A stretch of 64,000 bases of DNA from Zerene cesonia (taxonomy: Eukaryota > Arthropoda > Insecta > Lepidoptera > Pieridae). Location: the NCBI RefSeq assembly GCF_012273895.1, contig NC_052109.1:4230432-4294431 (forward strand), read 5' to 3'. Position numbers and translations under genes: made by a program. Positions 21,568 through 32,775 of this stretch are shown in pieces; within the stretch, counting starts at the first letter, position 1, and every line of letters begins with the position of its first letter. The notes under the pieces were generated by a model that had not been told where the DNA came from, made no database searches, and saw only the letters and a program-made list of their open reading frames with translations.

Positions 21568-21747
21568 TCAGCCATCCCCCCTCGCTTCCCCGCCCCCTTC
21601 ATCCTCTGAGCCCGTTACATCTAGGCTTCTAGAATCTTCCGAAGAACAATTCGAAGGACATCTAGTGCGCATCTCATCCCAGTTCAACTCCTGTTGCGGA
21701 GGCGGAATCTTTGCCCAGAAGGTATTATAATTGTTGTCTCGAACTTC
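21568..21747 (-). CDS. nerfin-1: nerfin-1 last exon
   Basis: The acceptor TTGTTCTCTAG starts EVRDNNYNTFWAKIPPPQQE. The tail is acidic and Gly-rich (SEDEGGGEARGDG) and ends with TGA at 21568-21570. 59 residues, in phase with the previous exon. Confidence 0.85.
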   Translation of the reverse strand, partial: EVRDNNYNTFWAKIPPPQQELNWDEMRTRCPSNCSSEDSRSLDVTGSEDEGGGEARGDG

Positions 21748-24700
21748 CTAGAGAACAAAAGAAACCAATGTAGGTATATGTTTACAACACAATTAATAGT
21801 AATTGCAAAACAATTTAATATTATGAATGTTCTAACGTACACCTGCAATGTTTTGATTACATTATTTTTTAAATGAGACTCGTCACTGAAAATTGCATAA
21901 CTGATATGAAAAAAAAAAAATGCTAAATTAAGTAATATAGAATATTTTTGGATATATTTGTTTTATATAATAATATATACTTAAACAAATTCTCAATATC
22001 ATATGGTCTCTAACGAATAACAACTATCATTTACACTTACAGGCTGATGGGATGGATAGTCCACGTGAACTTGGCGAAAAGCAGATGGTTCTTTCTCTAC
22101 TTCAGTCACGTTTTCCGGTTGGTCATGGGCCAGCAAATGTTTGCGCAAATACGCCTGCCGTCTAAAGAGCTTGCCACAGCGCTCACAGGAAAACCGTCCC
22201 GATTCAGGGTTGGAAGGTTCTCGACGTTTCGTCGCTCCGGGCACCCGAGGCTTATGCCAGCGTCGATGGGACGCCAAATTGGCAGGGCAATTGAACACCT
22301 ATAATGATATTGTACTTGTAGGTATACTGAATGGCTTATATAAATAAAATATAACTTATGACAATCGCAGCTAACGTGGCTTTCTATTAGTAAGAGAATC
22401 TTTAAAATTGATTCCCTAGATTCAGAGATTACTACATCACAACATTAACTACATACATACAAACTCACAAACTTTTATGTTTTTTTGTGATATCTCCATT
22501 ATTGTTATTAGAATAATAAGTCAATATGAAACTTATAACATCACAGTGTTAATTAACGTTATAATTGACCGATGTTTTGTTTTTGATTGTATTTATTTAT
22601 CAACAAATTGAAAATTCATTTTTTAAAACATATTCCAAATTAGAAGATAGTTTAGGTTTAGTCAATTAGTTAACTTTTACAGTTTCGAATAAAAAATGAA
22701 TTGAATATTACCAACTAATTGTATTCATACTATGCATTAATTTTTCCCATAAAATTCGCAGAAGCCTAGACCTATTTGTTGCATAATTATGTGCTTGTTA
22801 TTGCATCAATGAACAGTTGCACCATCAAATAAGATGAATGCTAATTAATTATCATCGTCACGCACCTCATACCGTTATCATTAAGGTGCATAAACATTTG
22901 CTGACATAGATGACGCTTCCCATGGAAATATACCAAGTGTTTATTAAACAACCCTCCCTACATTTCGTTCCCACACTCTGAATATATCGATATTAATAAA
23001 AGGTTAAATAACAAATGCTGATAGTGACAAAAATGTACCCTTAATTGGCAATGAGGATTGATGAATTATAGTTTGTTGAATTGAAAGATCAAGGACCAAG
23101 TAGGTGAAAAACATTGTTTGTTGTACGGACTTTGACCTAAAAGTGTACATCGGAAATCAAGTTTAAAATATCTGTTGCCTTGAACTCAGCTTATACTAAT
23201 TTTATTATTTATTAATTTATTATTTATTACTTAAAAAATACCGTAAAACCTCGTGCATTCTTTGTTCATATACTAATATGTTTGTAGAGGGGGATCTTGA
23301 AAAAATGATCCGGTTGTAAACATTTTTTCGCTAAAACTAAGAAAGATTTCGCGAAACATCTGTTATCATATTATTCTCCTGGTTAATTTCAGAAAAGGCG
23401 ATGCAAGCGACTAGTTTCACTTATTTCGCAGAAAAATTACAAAACAAAAATCTTGATACATGGAATAAAATTATAATTAATGAATTGAATTCGATACTAT
23501 CGAAACTAATAATTAATTGAAATGTTCTTATAAAGAAGCTTATAGAATAATATCACCTTATGTTAGAGTTACCTGATTTTATTACGCATTTATAAGAATG
23601 TTTATCATTTTATTGCTATGAGTAATATTCTAATTTTAGAAGAAAATTGCATACAAACAATATTTGCGTGGTTTGCTCTTTTATAATTTTCTTTATACAG
23701 GCAATTATATATTATGCTACAATTTTAGTTTATGTTTTAAATGTTTCCAATTACTATTATTTACCTTATCACATTCAGGACAGCGGTATTCAATATGCAC
23801 GATTCTCGAGCACCTGTGCTGGGCTAGCGCAAACGCATCATTGTACAGCCGGCGACAGAGTCTGCATATATACCGTCCAAGACGATTCTCAATCGTTGCT
23901 ATCAATGCCTTCGCCTCCTCAGTAACTTCTACCACGTTGAAAGCTGGGTCGATATCGCCCTACAAATTAATAACCTTTATTTTCATTCTTATCAGAAACA
24001 TTATAACACTTTAAAAACGTTATTAAGAACACTTTACTAAGCATTACATAATTGACGGAACTGCGATAAAAATGCCGTCAATAAATCCAAAGGCGGCGAT
24101 TTATTTCATTCAAAATGTCTCTAAAGTCACCCCAGTAGTAAGGGGCGACGAGCGTAGAGGTGTTATTAGCACAAAACACAGCACAATACGCGATTTCATA
24201 GCGTTTAATTGTAGAAGCGATAAGGAAAGTCACCCTTCGACCCTTACTAATGTTATGGCGAGAGCCGTTAATTAGCAGTTTCTGTTATGTGCTATTTATC
24301 TTGACACATTTTCGCGAAAAATTGAAATTTACCTACGAAAAAATTTAGGTTTTATTATCTTTGGGTATTCGTCTTTGTCTTTTATGTATTGAAAAGTATT
24401 ACAATTGCCTCAGGCACTCTCGACTTGTACAACTTTATAATGTTTATTTAAATTAAATTTTGTGCCTGTTACTTTATCAATTTGTCTAACGCGTGAATTG
24501 TCACAAAAACACCGAAAAATCCTGTTCAATTCTACAACAATAACAGGTTTATTTCAGATATGAAGTGTATATACGATAAATATCTTATGCTTGACTAATA
24601 TAAAAAATATGATATGTACCTTTCTTACAACTAAAGTTTCATCTTCATCGAGTTCTCTTATAATAGTTCCAGACACCGGCGACGTTTTATCCTCATCAAA

Positions 24701-26259
24701 CATGAGTCGTCTAACAGCTTTACTTCTTTTTAATGGATGTTGCAGTTTTGGAGATTTACGAGGACGGTCTTCCACATCTTTTATTTCCACAATTTCAGGG
24801 GAACTTCGGTCACTTTTCGGTCCATCGCCATCATTTGGTAAACATGTTCGCAGCTCGTCAAAAAACTGTTTGGTAAACTTTAATTTTTTAGCTTCAGGAC
24901 TATCACTATCGTTTGAGTTTTCCTCATCATTTTTACGTTTTTGGTTTCTTTCTTCTGTACCGTCTTTGGAATCATCATCTTCAAAGTGGCGAAATATTTT
25001 TGGTGGCCTGTCTTGCTTTGATTCTTCTGTAGATTTCCTCNNNNNNNNNNNNNNNNNNNNNNNNNNNNNNNNNNNNNNNNNNNNNNNNNNNNNNNNNNNN
25101 NNNNNNNNNNNNNNNNNNNNNNNNNNNNNNNNNNNNNNNNNNNNNNNNNNNNNNNNNNNNNNNNNNNNNNNNNNNNNNNNNNNNNNNNNNNNNNNNNNNN
25201 NNNNNNNNNNNNNNNNNNNNNNNNNNNNNNNNNNNNNNNNNNNNNNNNNNNNNNNNNNNNNNNNNNNNNNNNNNNNNNNNNNNNNNNNNNNNNNNNNNNN
25301 NNNNNNNNNNNNNNNNNNNNNNNNNNNNNNNNNNNNNNNNNNNNNNNNNNNNNNNNNNNNNNNNNNNNNNNNNNNNNNNNNNNNNNNNNNNNNNNNNNNN
25401 NNNNNNNNNNNNNNNNNNNNNNNNNNNNNNNNNNNNNNNNNNNNNNNNNNNNNNNNNNNNNNNNNNNNNNNNNNNNNNNNNNNNNNNNNNNNNNNNNNNN
25501 NNNNNNNNNNNNNNNNNNNNNNNNNNNNNNNNNNNNNNNNNNNNNNNNNNNNNNNNNNNNNNNNNNNNNNNNNNNNNNNNNNNNNNNNNNNNNNNNNNNN
25601 NNNNNNNNNNNNNNNNNNNNNNNNNNNNNNNNNNNNNNNNNNNNNNNNNNNNNNNNNNNNNNNNNNNNNNNNNNNNNNNNNNNNNNNNNNNNNNNNNNNN
25701 NNNNNNNNNNNNNNNNNNNNNNNNNNNNNNNNNNNNNNNNNNNNNNNNNNNNNNNNNNNNNNNNNNNNNNNNNNNNNNNNNNNNNNNNNNNNNNNNNNNN
25801 NNNNNNNNNNNNNNNNNNNNNNNNNNNNNNNNNNNNNNNNNNNNNNNNNNNNNNNNNNNNNNNNNNNNNNNNNNNNNNNNNNNNNNNNNNNNNNNNNNNN
25901 NNNNNNNNNNNNNNNNNNNNNNNNNNNNNNNNNNNNNNNNNNNNNNNNNNNNNNNNNNNNNNNNNNNNNNNNNNNNNNNNNNNNNNNNNNNNNNNNNNNN
26001 NNNNNNNNNNNNNNNNNNNNNNNNNNNNNNNNNNNNNNNNCGTACAAGGCGGTGTCATAGGAGTGGTTTGTTTGAGGGAGAGATCAAGCGGTAGAGAAGG
26101 TTCATGGTAGTATGCGAGATATTGTTGAAGAAGTGTTGGATTGTGTTGAGGAACTAGGTCGTGAAGATAATTGCTGGAAATGCGAACTGGTGGCGCAGCA
26201 TACTGTTGATAAAACCTCGAGGAGGCTAATCGGTGGAAATGTGGTAGTGCCGCTTCCAT
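21568..26259 (-). CDS. nerfin-1: Nerfin-1 (INSM-family zinc-finger transcription factor), gap-interrupted
   Basis: A nuclear C2H2-type transcription factor needed for neuronal differentiation and axon guidance in Drosophila; its vertebrate relative is INSM1. Visible coding parts are 26041-26259 (from ATG at 26259, with an in-frame stop just upstream), 24620-25040, 23765-23959, 22041-22298 and 21568-21747. About 423 residues are visible; the N gap hides the segment after residue 73. The N-terminal part has PLDLSLK, a CtBP-binding PxDLS motif. The middle is acidic and basic with candidate nuclear signals (KRKNDEE, LKRSKAVRR) and the conserved SPVSGT. Then comes GDIDPAFNVVEVTEE and three zinc fingers: CRLC...HRC, CPEC...HRRWH and CERC...HLLAH. 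ALAQHRCSRIVHIEYRCPEC and FNCPANLASHRRWHKPR are diagnostic of Nerfin/INSM. Exon ends are GT-AG and phase 0. Confidence 0.93.
22041..22298 (-). CDS. nerfin-1: nerfin-1 exon with fingers 2 and 3
   Basis: It opens VFNCPANLASHRRWHKPR, completing finger 2, whose two halves are split by the intron. Finger 3 is FSCERCGKLFRRQAYLRKH. It ends DYPSHQP at GTAAGT, phase 0, 86 codons. Confidence 0.95.
22299..23764 (-). other. nerfin-1 intron before fingers 2/3
   Basis: AT-rich intron of 1466 bases. No repeat family or gene was recognised. Confidence 0.5.
23765..23959 (-). CDS. nerfin-1: nerfin-1 exon with zinc finger 1 and start of finger 2
   Basis: 65 codons from GDIDPAFNVVEVTEE to CPECDK. Finger 1 is C32-x2-C35-x12-H48-x-C50 of this exon, a C2HC form. 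The acceptor is TTTGTAG and the donor GTAAAT. Confidence 0.95.
23960..24619 (-). other. nerfin-1 intron before finger 1
   Basis: 660 bases. The part at 24060-24280 is somewhat GC-richer and could hold a conserved element, but nothing specific is recognised. Confidence 0.4.
24620..25040 (-). CDS. nerfin-1: nerfin-1 acidic/basic linker (after gap)
   Basis: It contains Asp/Glu/Ser-rich and Lys/Arg-rich stretches, DRSSPEIVEIKD, LKRSKAVRRLMFDEDK and SPVSGTIIRELDEDE. It ends VVRK at a GTACAT donor, phase 0. The frame relative to the N-terminal part cannot be checked because the gap length is arbitrary. Confidence 0.85.
26041..26259 (-). CDS. nerfin-1: nerfin-1 N-terminal coding part (up to gap)
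   Basis: It encodes MEAALPHFHRLASSRFYQQY at the start, is rich in Tyr, Gln and Leu, and carries PLDLSLK at about residues 57-63. The reading runs into the N gap. There is no SNAG-type N-terminus as in vertebrate INSM1. Confidence 0.8.
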
Positions 26260-27112
26260 GTTTATATTTTATTCAAAAATTGTAAATTCGGATCATTATT
26301 TAAGTTTGCGAACGAAGCTTTCTTTCAATCATTTTATTTATCTGCAACAATAAGAAATATTTGTTGAAGGAACATAATGGTATTAAGAGAATCGGAGTGA
26401 AATAGATTGTTTTGCCTCGTTAACTGGAGTGGACCATTTCGCTGATTGTAACAAGTCTTCAGCGCGTCTTGTTTATTTTATCTAGCATGTTGTAGAAAAT
26501 TCTTAAGACATTTATTCGTATTCGAGGTGAATAACCAAAAACATATAGATCTTATAAGCAAGTTTTATTAATCTAGTTAATCAAATTCACTTAATGATAT
26601 TATATGAAGTTCTGCTTTCCAAAAAAAAAAATTAAAAACATGTAATGAAATTTAGTAGATCATTTTGCCTGGGCACTAAAAATAACCGCACTTAATTGAT
26701 TGACAAAATAAGTCCATTTGGTTAGGGATAGTTTATCCTAGTTCGGTAATTGATGTCTCTGAGATCGCTCTCACGATCACCCCATTGTTACCACCCTCGC
26801 CAGACCCACCCTTTTTAAGCAAACTTTTTTATTTTGGTTTAGTACAAACAGAATGAATAAGTTATGTTTTAATTGTCGCATTATAGCTATTTCGTTATCG
26901 GATAAATAAATGTATCTCGGGGGACGATGTTGTAAGGAGATTCAAATGACACGTTCAAAATAAAATATTTTGTAAATGCATGTATAAGCTATGAACAACG
27001 TATTTGTTAAAACGTTATTTACATTCCTTTTAACTTACAAAAATTTTATTTCTCCGGTTAAAATATTATCATTTGCAGTTTGTTTAATTTTAAGTCATTA
27101 ATAGTGCACTAA

Positions 27113-27275
27113 ATCGTGTAAAACAAAATCGCTTTCTCTGTCCCCACGTATGCTTAAATATTTTAAACTACGCAACAGATTTGGATGGGGTTTTTGAATT
27201 GATAGAGTGATTCCAGAAGAAGTGTATAATAATAAAAAGTATATCTACTAAACTGTGCAGAGCCGTGGGCAGAAC
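27113..27275 (+). repeat. Dispersed repeat, family shared with 49190-49345
   Basis: Both copies share AAACAAA-TC-CTTTCTCTGTCCC, ATGCTTA and GAGTGATTC in order, followed by a degraded GCCGTGGGCAGAA or CCGCAGGCAAAAG tail. It is probably a decayed non-autonomous element. Confidence 0.45.
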
Positions 27276-27804
27276 CAATTGTCACTCTTTCAGTAATACT
27301 TATTTATACTTCCGTTTTAATTACCTATTGTGTTTAAATAATTAACTCTAATATTATGAACCCACTGCCCACAATTTAAAAAAAATCCCATAAAACCTTT
27401 TTGGGAGTATTCATCTTCTATATGTTCTATCTCTTTTATTTATACTGCTGTGATAGAAACTGTTGCTTAGTGGTTTTATATTGTATTATGAGATAGAATT
27501 AAAAAAAACAATGTGCAATTTTCGTAAGAGCAATTTTAACCGACTTGAATAAAACGAGGCTTTATGTTCCATTATAAATTTCAAAGATTTCCATTCAATT
27601 GAATTATCAAGTTTGATAAAAACATTTTATCCTTATTAAGACCCGAACGATCAATGCAATAATAGTACAGGTTGTAATTTTAACAGATTTAAGTCGGTTC
27701 GGTTACCGGGGTGTAGTAAGCGAATAATCAGAAATAATTAAATGCATGTTTTTAATTTCCAAAAATTGTAGAATGCTTTCTTTGTGTAAAGTGGAGATTG
27801 TTCG

Positions 27805-27859
27805 AACCGACGGCATAAATAATATTTATGAATCATAAATATTATTTATGCCGTCGGTT
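27805..27859. repeat. Perfect 27-bp palindrome with 1-base centre
   Basis: Arms 27805-27831 and 27833-27859 are exact reverse complements. The outer ends read AACCGACGGCATAAATAA and the centre is a single A. Such perfect symmetry is rare and suggests recent origin or selection. Confidence 0.9.
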
Positions 27860-27968
27860 ATATATTATTATACATAATATTATACCACGTTAAAAATCCT
27901 TACATTTCGTTTATTTCGAAACACACAAGATGTCCACCCATTCGGAATTCATAGACAGTTAATAATTA

Positions 27969-28256
27969 CTAGCTGTGATACCCGCGGTTGAAACCGCGTA
28001 AGTCCGTATCCCGTAGGAATATCGGTATAAAAAGTGCCTATGTGTTATTTCAGTTGTCCAGCTATCTACGAAGCAAAATAGTATTATTATTCACCAATAG
28101 ATGTCAGGAAAAAAAACACGAATTTGACATTTTCTAAAAAAAAATCCTAGCTAGATCGATTTATTGCCCCCGAAACCCCCTATATGCTAAATTTCATGAA
28201 AATCGTTGGAGCCGATTCCGAGATTCCAATTATATATATATACAAGAATTGCTCGT
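27969..28256 (-). mobile_element. Helitron-like 3' end fused to another repeat end
   Basis: CTAG at 27969-27972 is followed by CCCGCGGTTGAAACCGCG and CCGTATCCCGTAGGAATATC, the minus-strand 3' half also seen at 42681 and 45793. The distal part ends in a TATATATATA plus CAAGAATTGCTCG tail typical of a different lepidopteran repeat, so the copy is composite. Confidence 0.5.
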
Positions 28257-29284
28257 TTAAAGGTATAAGATAATTAATCCTCGAATACGCTAGGAATAGC
28301 AACAATGGACACCAAATAAAATCAGATTCAAAAAAACTATTTCAGGATGAAATAAAGTAATTTCAAAAAGAATAAAAAGTTAGCTAGGGCGTGTCGCCGT
28401 GGAAGGCGGATATTTTGGGCGGGGTCATATCCCAGCCGGATTAAATATTCATCTCTTTGAATAAATAACCGTTCGTCCCTAGGAAGAGGAATTGCAGGAA
28501 ATGTGTACATAAGAATATGTACATACAATAAAATTAAGCGAAAGTTTCTAGCACTCATAAAAACAGCAAGCTTAGTAAGTACCAACGCCTTCATCTCTAT
28601 CATATCTCATCATCATATTATCTATTTCACTTAAATTATTTATTAACCTTTACCGTTTTATTTTATAAAAATCTTAACAATATTATAGTTTTATTCATTC
28701 GTTGCGTATTTTAGGCCTATCAATAATATTTTTATACGAATAAATCCACTTATTAATTTACTTATGAACACTTTTGACGCCAGCGTAATATTCAATCGCA
28801 CTAAATACCTTAATTTGTATGCAGGAAAGGGATACGATTTATAAATAAGTAATTGGATGAATCATATAAACGTAATTATACTCATATACCGATCATTACG
28901 TTTATTGGAAGGTGTTATAACACCTATAACGATCGCCGGAATAGGAATAATTAATATGGTTCGAAGGGCGTGAAAATGTGCTCTATAGTATTCAGGTATA
29001 GGTTGTTTAATAATTCGAAATTAATATATCAGACTATTATTTCCTTGTCCTTCAAAAAGATTTAGACTTTCCTTGTTTTGATATTAATCGTATATAGTAA
29101 TAGTTTATTTCCAACAATCATGAATATATAAAACTTGAAATTTAATTAATGTTGTCATATTCGATACAATAATAAATGTTTGGAGAAAAAAATATACATA
29201 AAATTAATCTAGTTTTACCACGCAATTGTTGCAACGAGATTATGGAGAAACATTTAATTGATGTTTCTTATCCGTATTAATTAA

Positions 29285-29482
29285 TCTATACTAATATTAT
29301 ATAAAGCTTAAGAGTTTGATTGTAAGCTTGTTTGTTTGAACGCACTAATCACTAAGCACATCAGGAACTACTGGTCCGATTTGAAAAAATCTTTCAGAAT
29401 TAGATAGCCCATATATTGAGGAAGGCTATATATGTACATATAGACTATATATGTACCACAAGCGAAAGGGGGGGACAGCTAG
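29285..29482 (+). mobile_element. Helitron-like non-autonomous element
   Basis: Flanked by A and T, it begins TCTATACTAATATTATATA and ends GGACAGCTAG. The interior GGAACTACTGGTCCGATTTG is shared with the inverted copy at 38329-38492. Confidence 0.65.
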
Positions 29483-29645
29483 TAAAGTAAACAATTTAAG
29501 TTATTAAAAAACGCATTGCTCAATAATTGTATTTTTAATCGTACGGTGATGATAACGATGGACGCGGTAGAAAAAACATAGAACACTTTACGCAAAAATG
29601 TCAAATAAGATATAGCAAATAAATTTCTCTAATCTAACCCACCCA

Positions 29646-29682
29646 GACTTTGGCTAAGAGACGCGGGTTCGAATCCCACCTA
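29646..29682 (+). repeat. tRNA-like B-box fragment
   Basis: GGTTCGAATCC at 29666-29676 is an exact Pol III B-box, preceded closely by an A-box-like TTGGCTAAGAG. The spacing is too short for a tRNA. It is probably a SINE or tRNA remnant. Confidence 0.35.
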
Positions 29683-30860
29683 GTGAACAATTTCTATCTA
29701 ATCTTTTAAAATTTCTCTTCTACCACCCTTTTCAAATAACTCTTAGAGGACATCCCTATACTTAGCTTACATCTGGCTGTGTCTGTAATTTAACGCTCGT
29801 CGTATGTTATCTTATAGTTCACAAATTGATTCAGTTTCATGAACTTTGTGAAGAACCACAAGTCGCTTCTCAAGTAAACGATATAGCACAGAAGTTTAAC
29901 GCAGACGAAGCGTTCCTACGTTAAGTTTCTAAACGTATACCATATATTTCTATATTTCTATATATGTATTTAAAGAAAATATGGTATTACATGAAATACA
30001 GCTAATTTGTTTAAATGCTATGTTAATTTTCAATGTTTAGTGGACAGTTTTACAGCGTCTGTAGGCTTTCTCTTTAGCTTGCGTGTCAAATAACATGATA
30101 AAATATGAAAATATACGTAAAAAAGTGACCAATAGACTTTCAAGAACCTATCAACAAGTTGTGTAATATATAAATCGAACAATAAATACAGATGTTTTAT
30201 TTACACATTACTAATAAATATTTATGATTTTAATCGCAAACTTTATGTGTAAAAATATTTCGTCTATAATTTTGATGTCCTTGGCTTAATTTATTACCAT
30301 CAGATTAGATGTCATTCACACTTTAAGAGTTCGAATTAAGGAAAGCCTAAATCATAAAAGCTTTAATATTTTAAGAGATATTCCTATTAATATTTTGATT
30401 TATTTATTGTTATTGCTGGAAAATCACGTTTAAATCACGGTTCGTATGCTAGCAAGTATATAAGTTATTTATTATCCATTTTATATACGTAGATTGAAAA
30501 AAAAAGAAATACAAAATCATGGTTCCGTTCTCGTGTCAAATATAAAATCATTCATAGCGCGGAATAATTTAACCGGGTACTAGATTAATCAAGACTTAAG
30601 TCAACGTTTATGATGTAGTAAAAAAAAATCAATATCAAAACAAAATAATTAATTGGCAAGTCATTTTAATAGCATTTTTTATTAGATGGTAACTATGTTT
30701 TTATGGTGACTGATGACTGTTTTTTTTTTTTTGAGTTTTTGTTAAAGGAGAACCATATAGTAAGTTACTATTATTTGACATTTTTAATTAATCAGAGATT
30801 GTATCGAATGAAACAATAAAATGAAATTACATTAAAATTAGTACGTAATTTGAAAAGGGT

Positions 30861-30961
30861 TACTACGTGGACAACGCAGGTGCGTGAGGGTGTTACTATG
30901 GCGAAAAAACTAATGTGACTCACCTCTTCCTGGTCCTCTGCTGACTCAGCCGGCACCCCTT
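30861..30961. promoter_or_regulatory. Candidate enhancer block with E-box and Maf-type site
   Basis: A GC-enriched block containing GCAGGTG (30876-30882), a proneural bHLH-type E-box, and TGCTGACTCAGC (30939-30950), a near-complete Maf recognition element of the kind bound by CncC-Maf. The function is inferred from motifs only. Confidence 0.35.
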
Positions 30962-31085
30962 GGAAATCACCAAAAAATTCGAAACTTTTTAATATGGAAT
31001 TCGATATTTGAAAATCGAATTTCAGGTAATGTTCGCTGTTTAAAGTTTGTATGAAGTTTGTTTAAGATTCGTATTGGATAATGGT

Positions 31086-31200
31086 TAGGGGTGCGCGACG
31101 TCCGCTCTGGGGAGCGATCGGGACAGGACTGTGGAGTGGTTGCAGGGTGCGCACCTCGGCGCGTGCGGTTGGCACGGGCTGTTTCAACCCTCATACAGGG
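31086..31200. promoter_or_regulatory. CpG-rich block
   Basis: Dense CpG (GTGCGCGACGTCCGCTC and GCACCTCGGCGCGTGCGG) in AT-rich surroundings. No coding potential was seen on either strand. It is a candidate conserved regulatory element. Confidence 0.3.
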
Positions 31201-32019
31201 TGTTCCGTGATTGCTTTATTATTAATACGCTTTATGCACTACTCACTAAACAGCTGATGCAGGTACATCGGTGTAATTCATTGATATAGTAGAAAGAATT
31301 GAAGCAAGATATTTTTTATGTAAGAGCTTTAAATAAAATGTTTTTCTTTTTAGCTACACTGGTACACAGGTAGGTAGATGACTGCAGATTTTTTTACTTA
31401 TTTCTAGATAATACTGGAATGTAAAAAAAACTACACAGTTAACATGAGCACAAATTCGTTAAAGGTACACAGAGCCCACGTTTATAAATTATGTGTTTAT
31501 TTTTTTCTGAACTTTGAATATCTTCAGTTAAGTTATAAGTAAAAAGATCACCATTGATGAACTCCTATTATTCAAGTAGAAACTAACCTTAACATTCCTA
31601 GAATAGAAAACATTCTTATTTATTATAAAACATCCTGTATGCGTTAGTAAAGTGTAGCGTCGTACGTGCTATAGACCCCCATGCTAAATGTTTACAAAGT
31701 TTTTTAACCCGTGCTTGCAAGATAAAGCCCGCATCTTACATCACTTGTCACTTGTTAGTTCACTGCCATTCACTATTCTTATCATACTCTATGTTATGTA
31801 TGATGTAGTTTTTATCATGAACTTGCCAAAATTCAAGGTGAATTTCATATATCACGCTATATTTTATCATGTCTGTATTATTCATCCTATAAAACAGCTT
31901 TAATAAAATGCAATTAAAACGCTGATTTAGTTGTGCGTCTATTTTAAATTGTCAGAAACAAACCTTTGTACATTCGGGATGACAGAGATCAAACACAAAA
32001 TATAAGATACAGAGACATC

Positions 32020-32095
32020 TTTGGTTGGGCGGATCCGCCCGCCCCGGCGCCGCCCAACCGACGCCCCGCCCAAATACCGCCCAAACACTGAAAAT
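32020..32095. promoter_or_regulatory. GC-box-rich block
   Basis: Repeated CCGCCC and GGGCGG units (CGCCCGCCCCGGCGCCGCCC) form a cluster of Sp/KLF-type GC boxes. It lies in the gene-poor region, so it is either an enhancer or the promoter of an unseen non-coding RNA. Confidence 0.3.
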
Positions 32096-32344
32096 AATTG
32101 AATGTAATTGAATCATCATTCAATTAATAAAGCCGTGCGCTGTAATTACGGCGTTTGTGTTCCTCGGATTTCGATGTTCTATGAACTTAGTCTACTTAAG
32201 TAAAACTTAACAGCAACGTCATCAAGTGTTTATAACTTAAAGGAATTAATTGAAACTTGTACATATTTTCAACTGACGTCCCAAAAAAGAAGAAGGTTTA
32301 CAATTCAATTGATTCTTTTGCGTCGTTACTCGATAGCTTTGTAG

Positions 32345-32430
32345 GTTCTCAATGGATTGACGTGATTCTTTTTGTGTTTGATAGGGGATTGTTGGGTTCA
32401 TTTGGTCCCATTTTAGAATCCCGCAGGGAC
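32345..32430. repeat. Dispersed repeat family, copy 2
   Basis: GATTGACGTGATTC, TTTGGTCCCATTTTA and nearby blocks occur in the same order as in the repeat at 51085-51215, at low identity. Confidence 0.3.
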
Positions 32431-32599
32431 GCTGGTGATCTTTTTTGTAGAAAATAATTATTCTGTATTCACTAAGTTCATTTCATACAGTACATCGTTT
32501 CATACAGTTCATGTACGTTCACAAAAACAAAGATGACAATATATATGTTTGGAGGAGCCTTGTCTCGACACAGACAACTGAGTACTTTTTTTTTAATAC

Positions 32600-32775
32600 G
32601 GTCATCCCAGGCGAAGCCGGGACAAGCGGATAGTGTAATATATAAATCCAGCTGCTCGCCTGTCAGTACGTGACCTCTTGATGCGCGCGCGCCGGACGTC
32701 GGAACTTCGAAGCCCTTCGAGCGCCGGAAACACTGCGCCGGCGCATACCACTCGCTGGTGTCACTTACCGGTAAT
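32600..32775. promoter_or_regulatory. CpG-rich block with E-box
   Basis: It contains GCGCGCGCGCCGGACGTCGG, CGCCGGCGC and CAGCTGC at 32649-32655. A degraded Helitron-like GGCGAAGCCGGGACAAG remnant adjoins it at 32606-32626, so part may be repeat-derived. Confidence 0.3.

Noticed and set aside
21999..22347. Plus-strand open frames over 22047-22347
   Set aside because: They are shadows of the nerfin-1 zinc-finger exon on the minus strand.
24554..26259. Very long open frames across 25041-26040 on both strands
   Set aside because: The N run has arbitrary length. Only the minus-strand segments on each side belong to nerfin-1, and only in the frame supported by family similarity; the plus-strand frame is a shadow.
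29646..29682. tRNA gene at the exact GGTTCGAATCC B-box
   Set aside because: The A-box-like sequence is too close and no acceptor stem forms, so only a fragment is supported.
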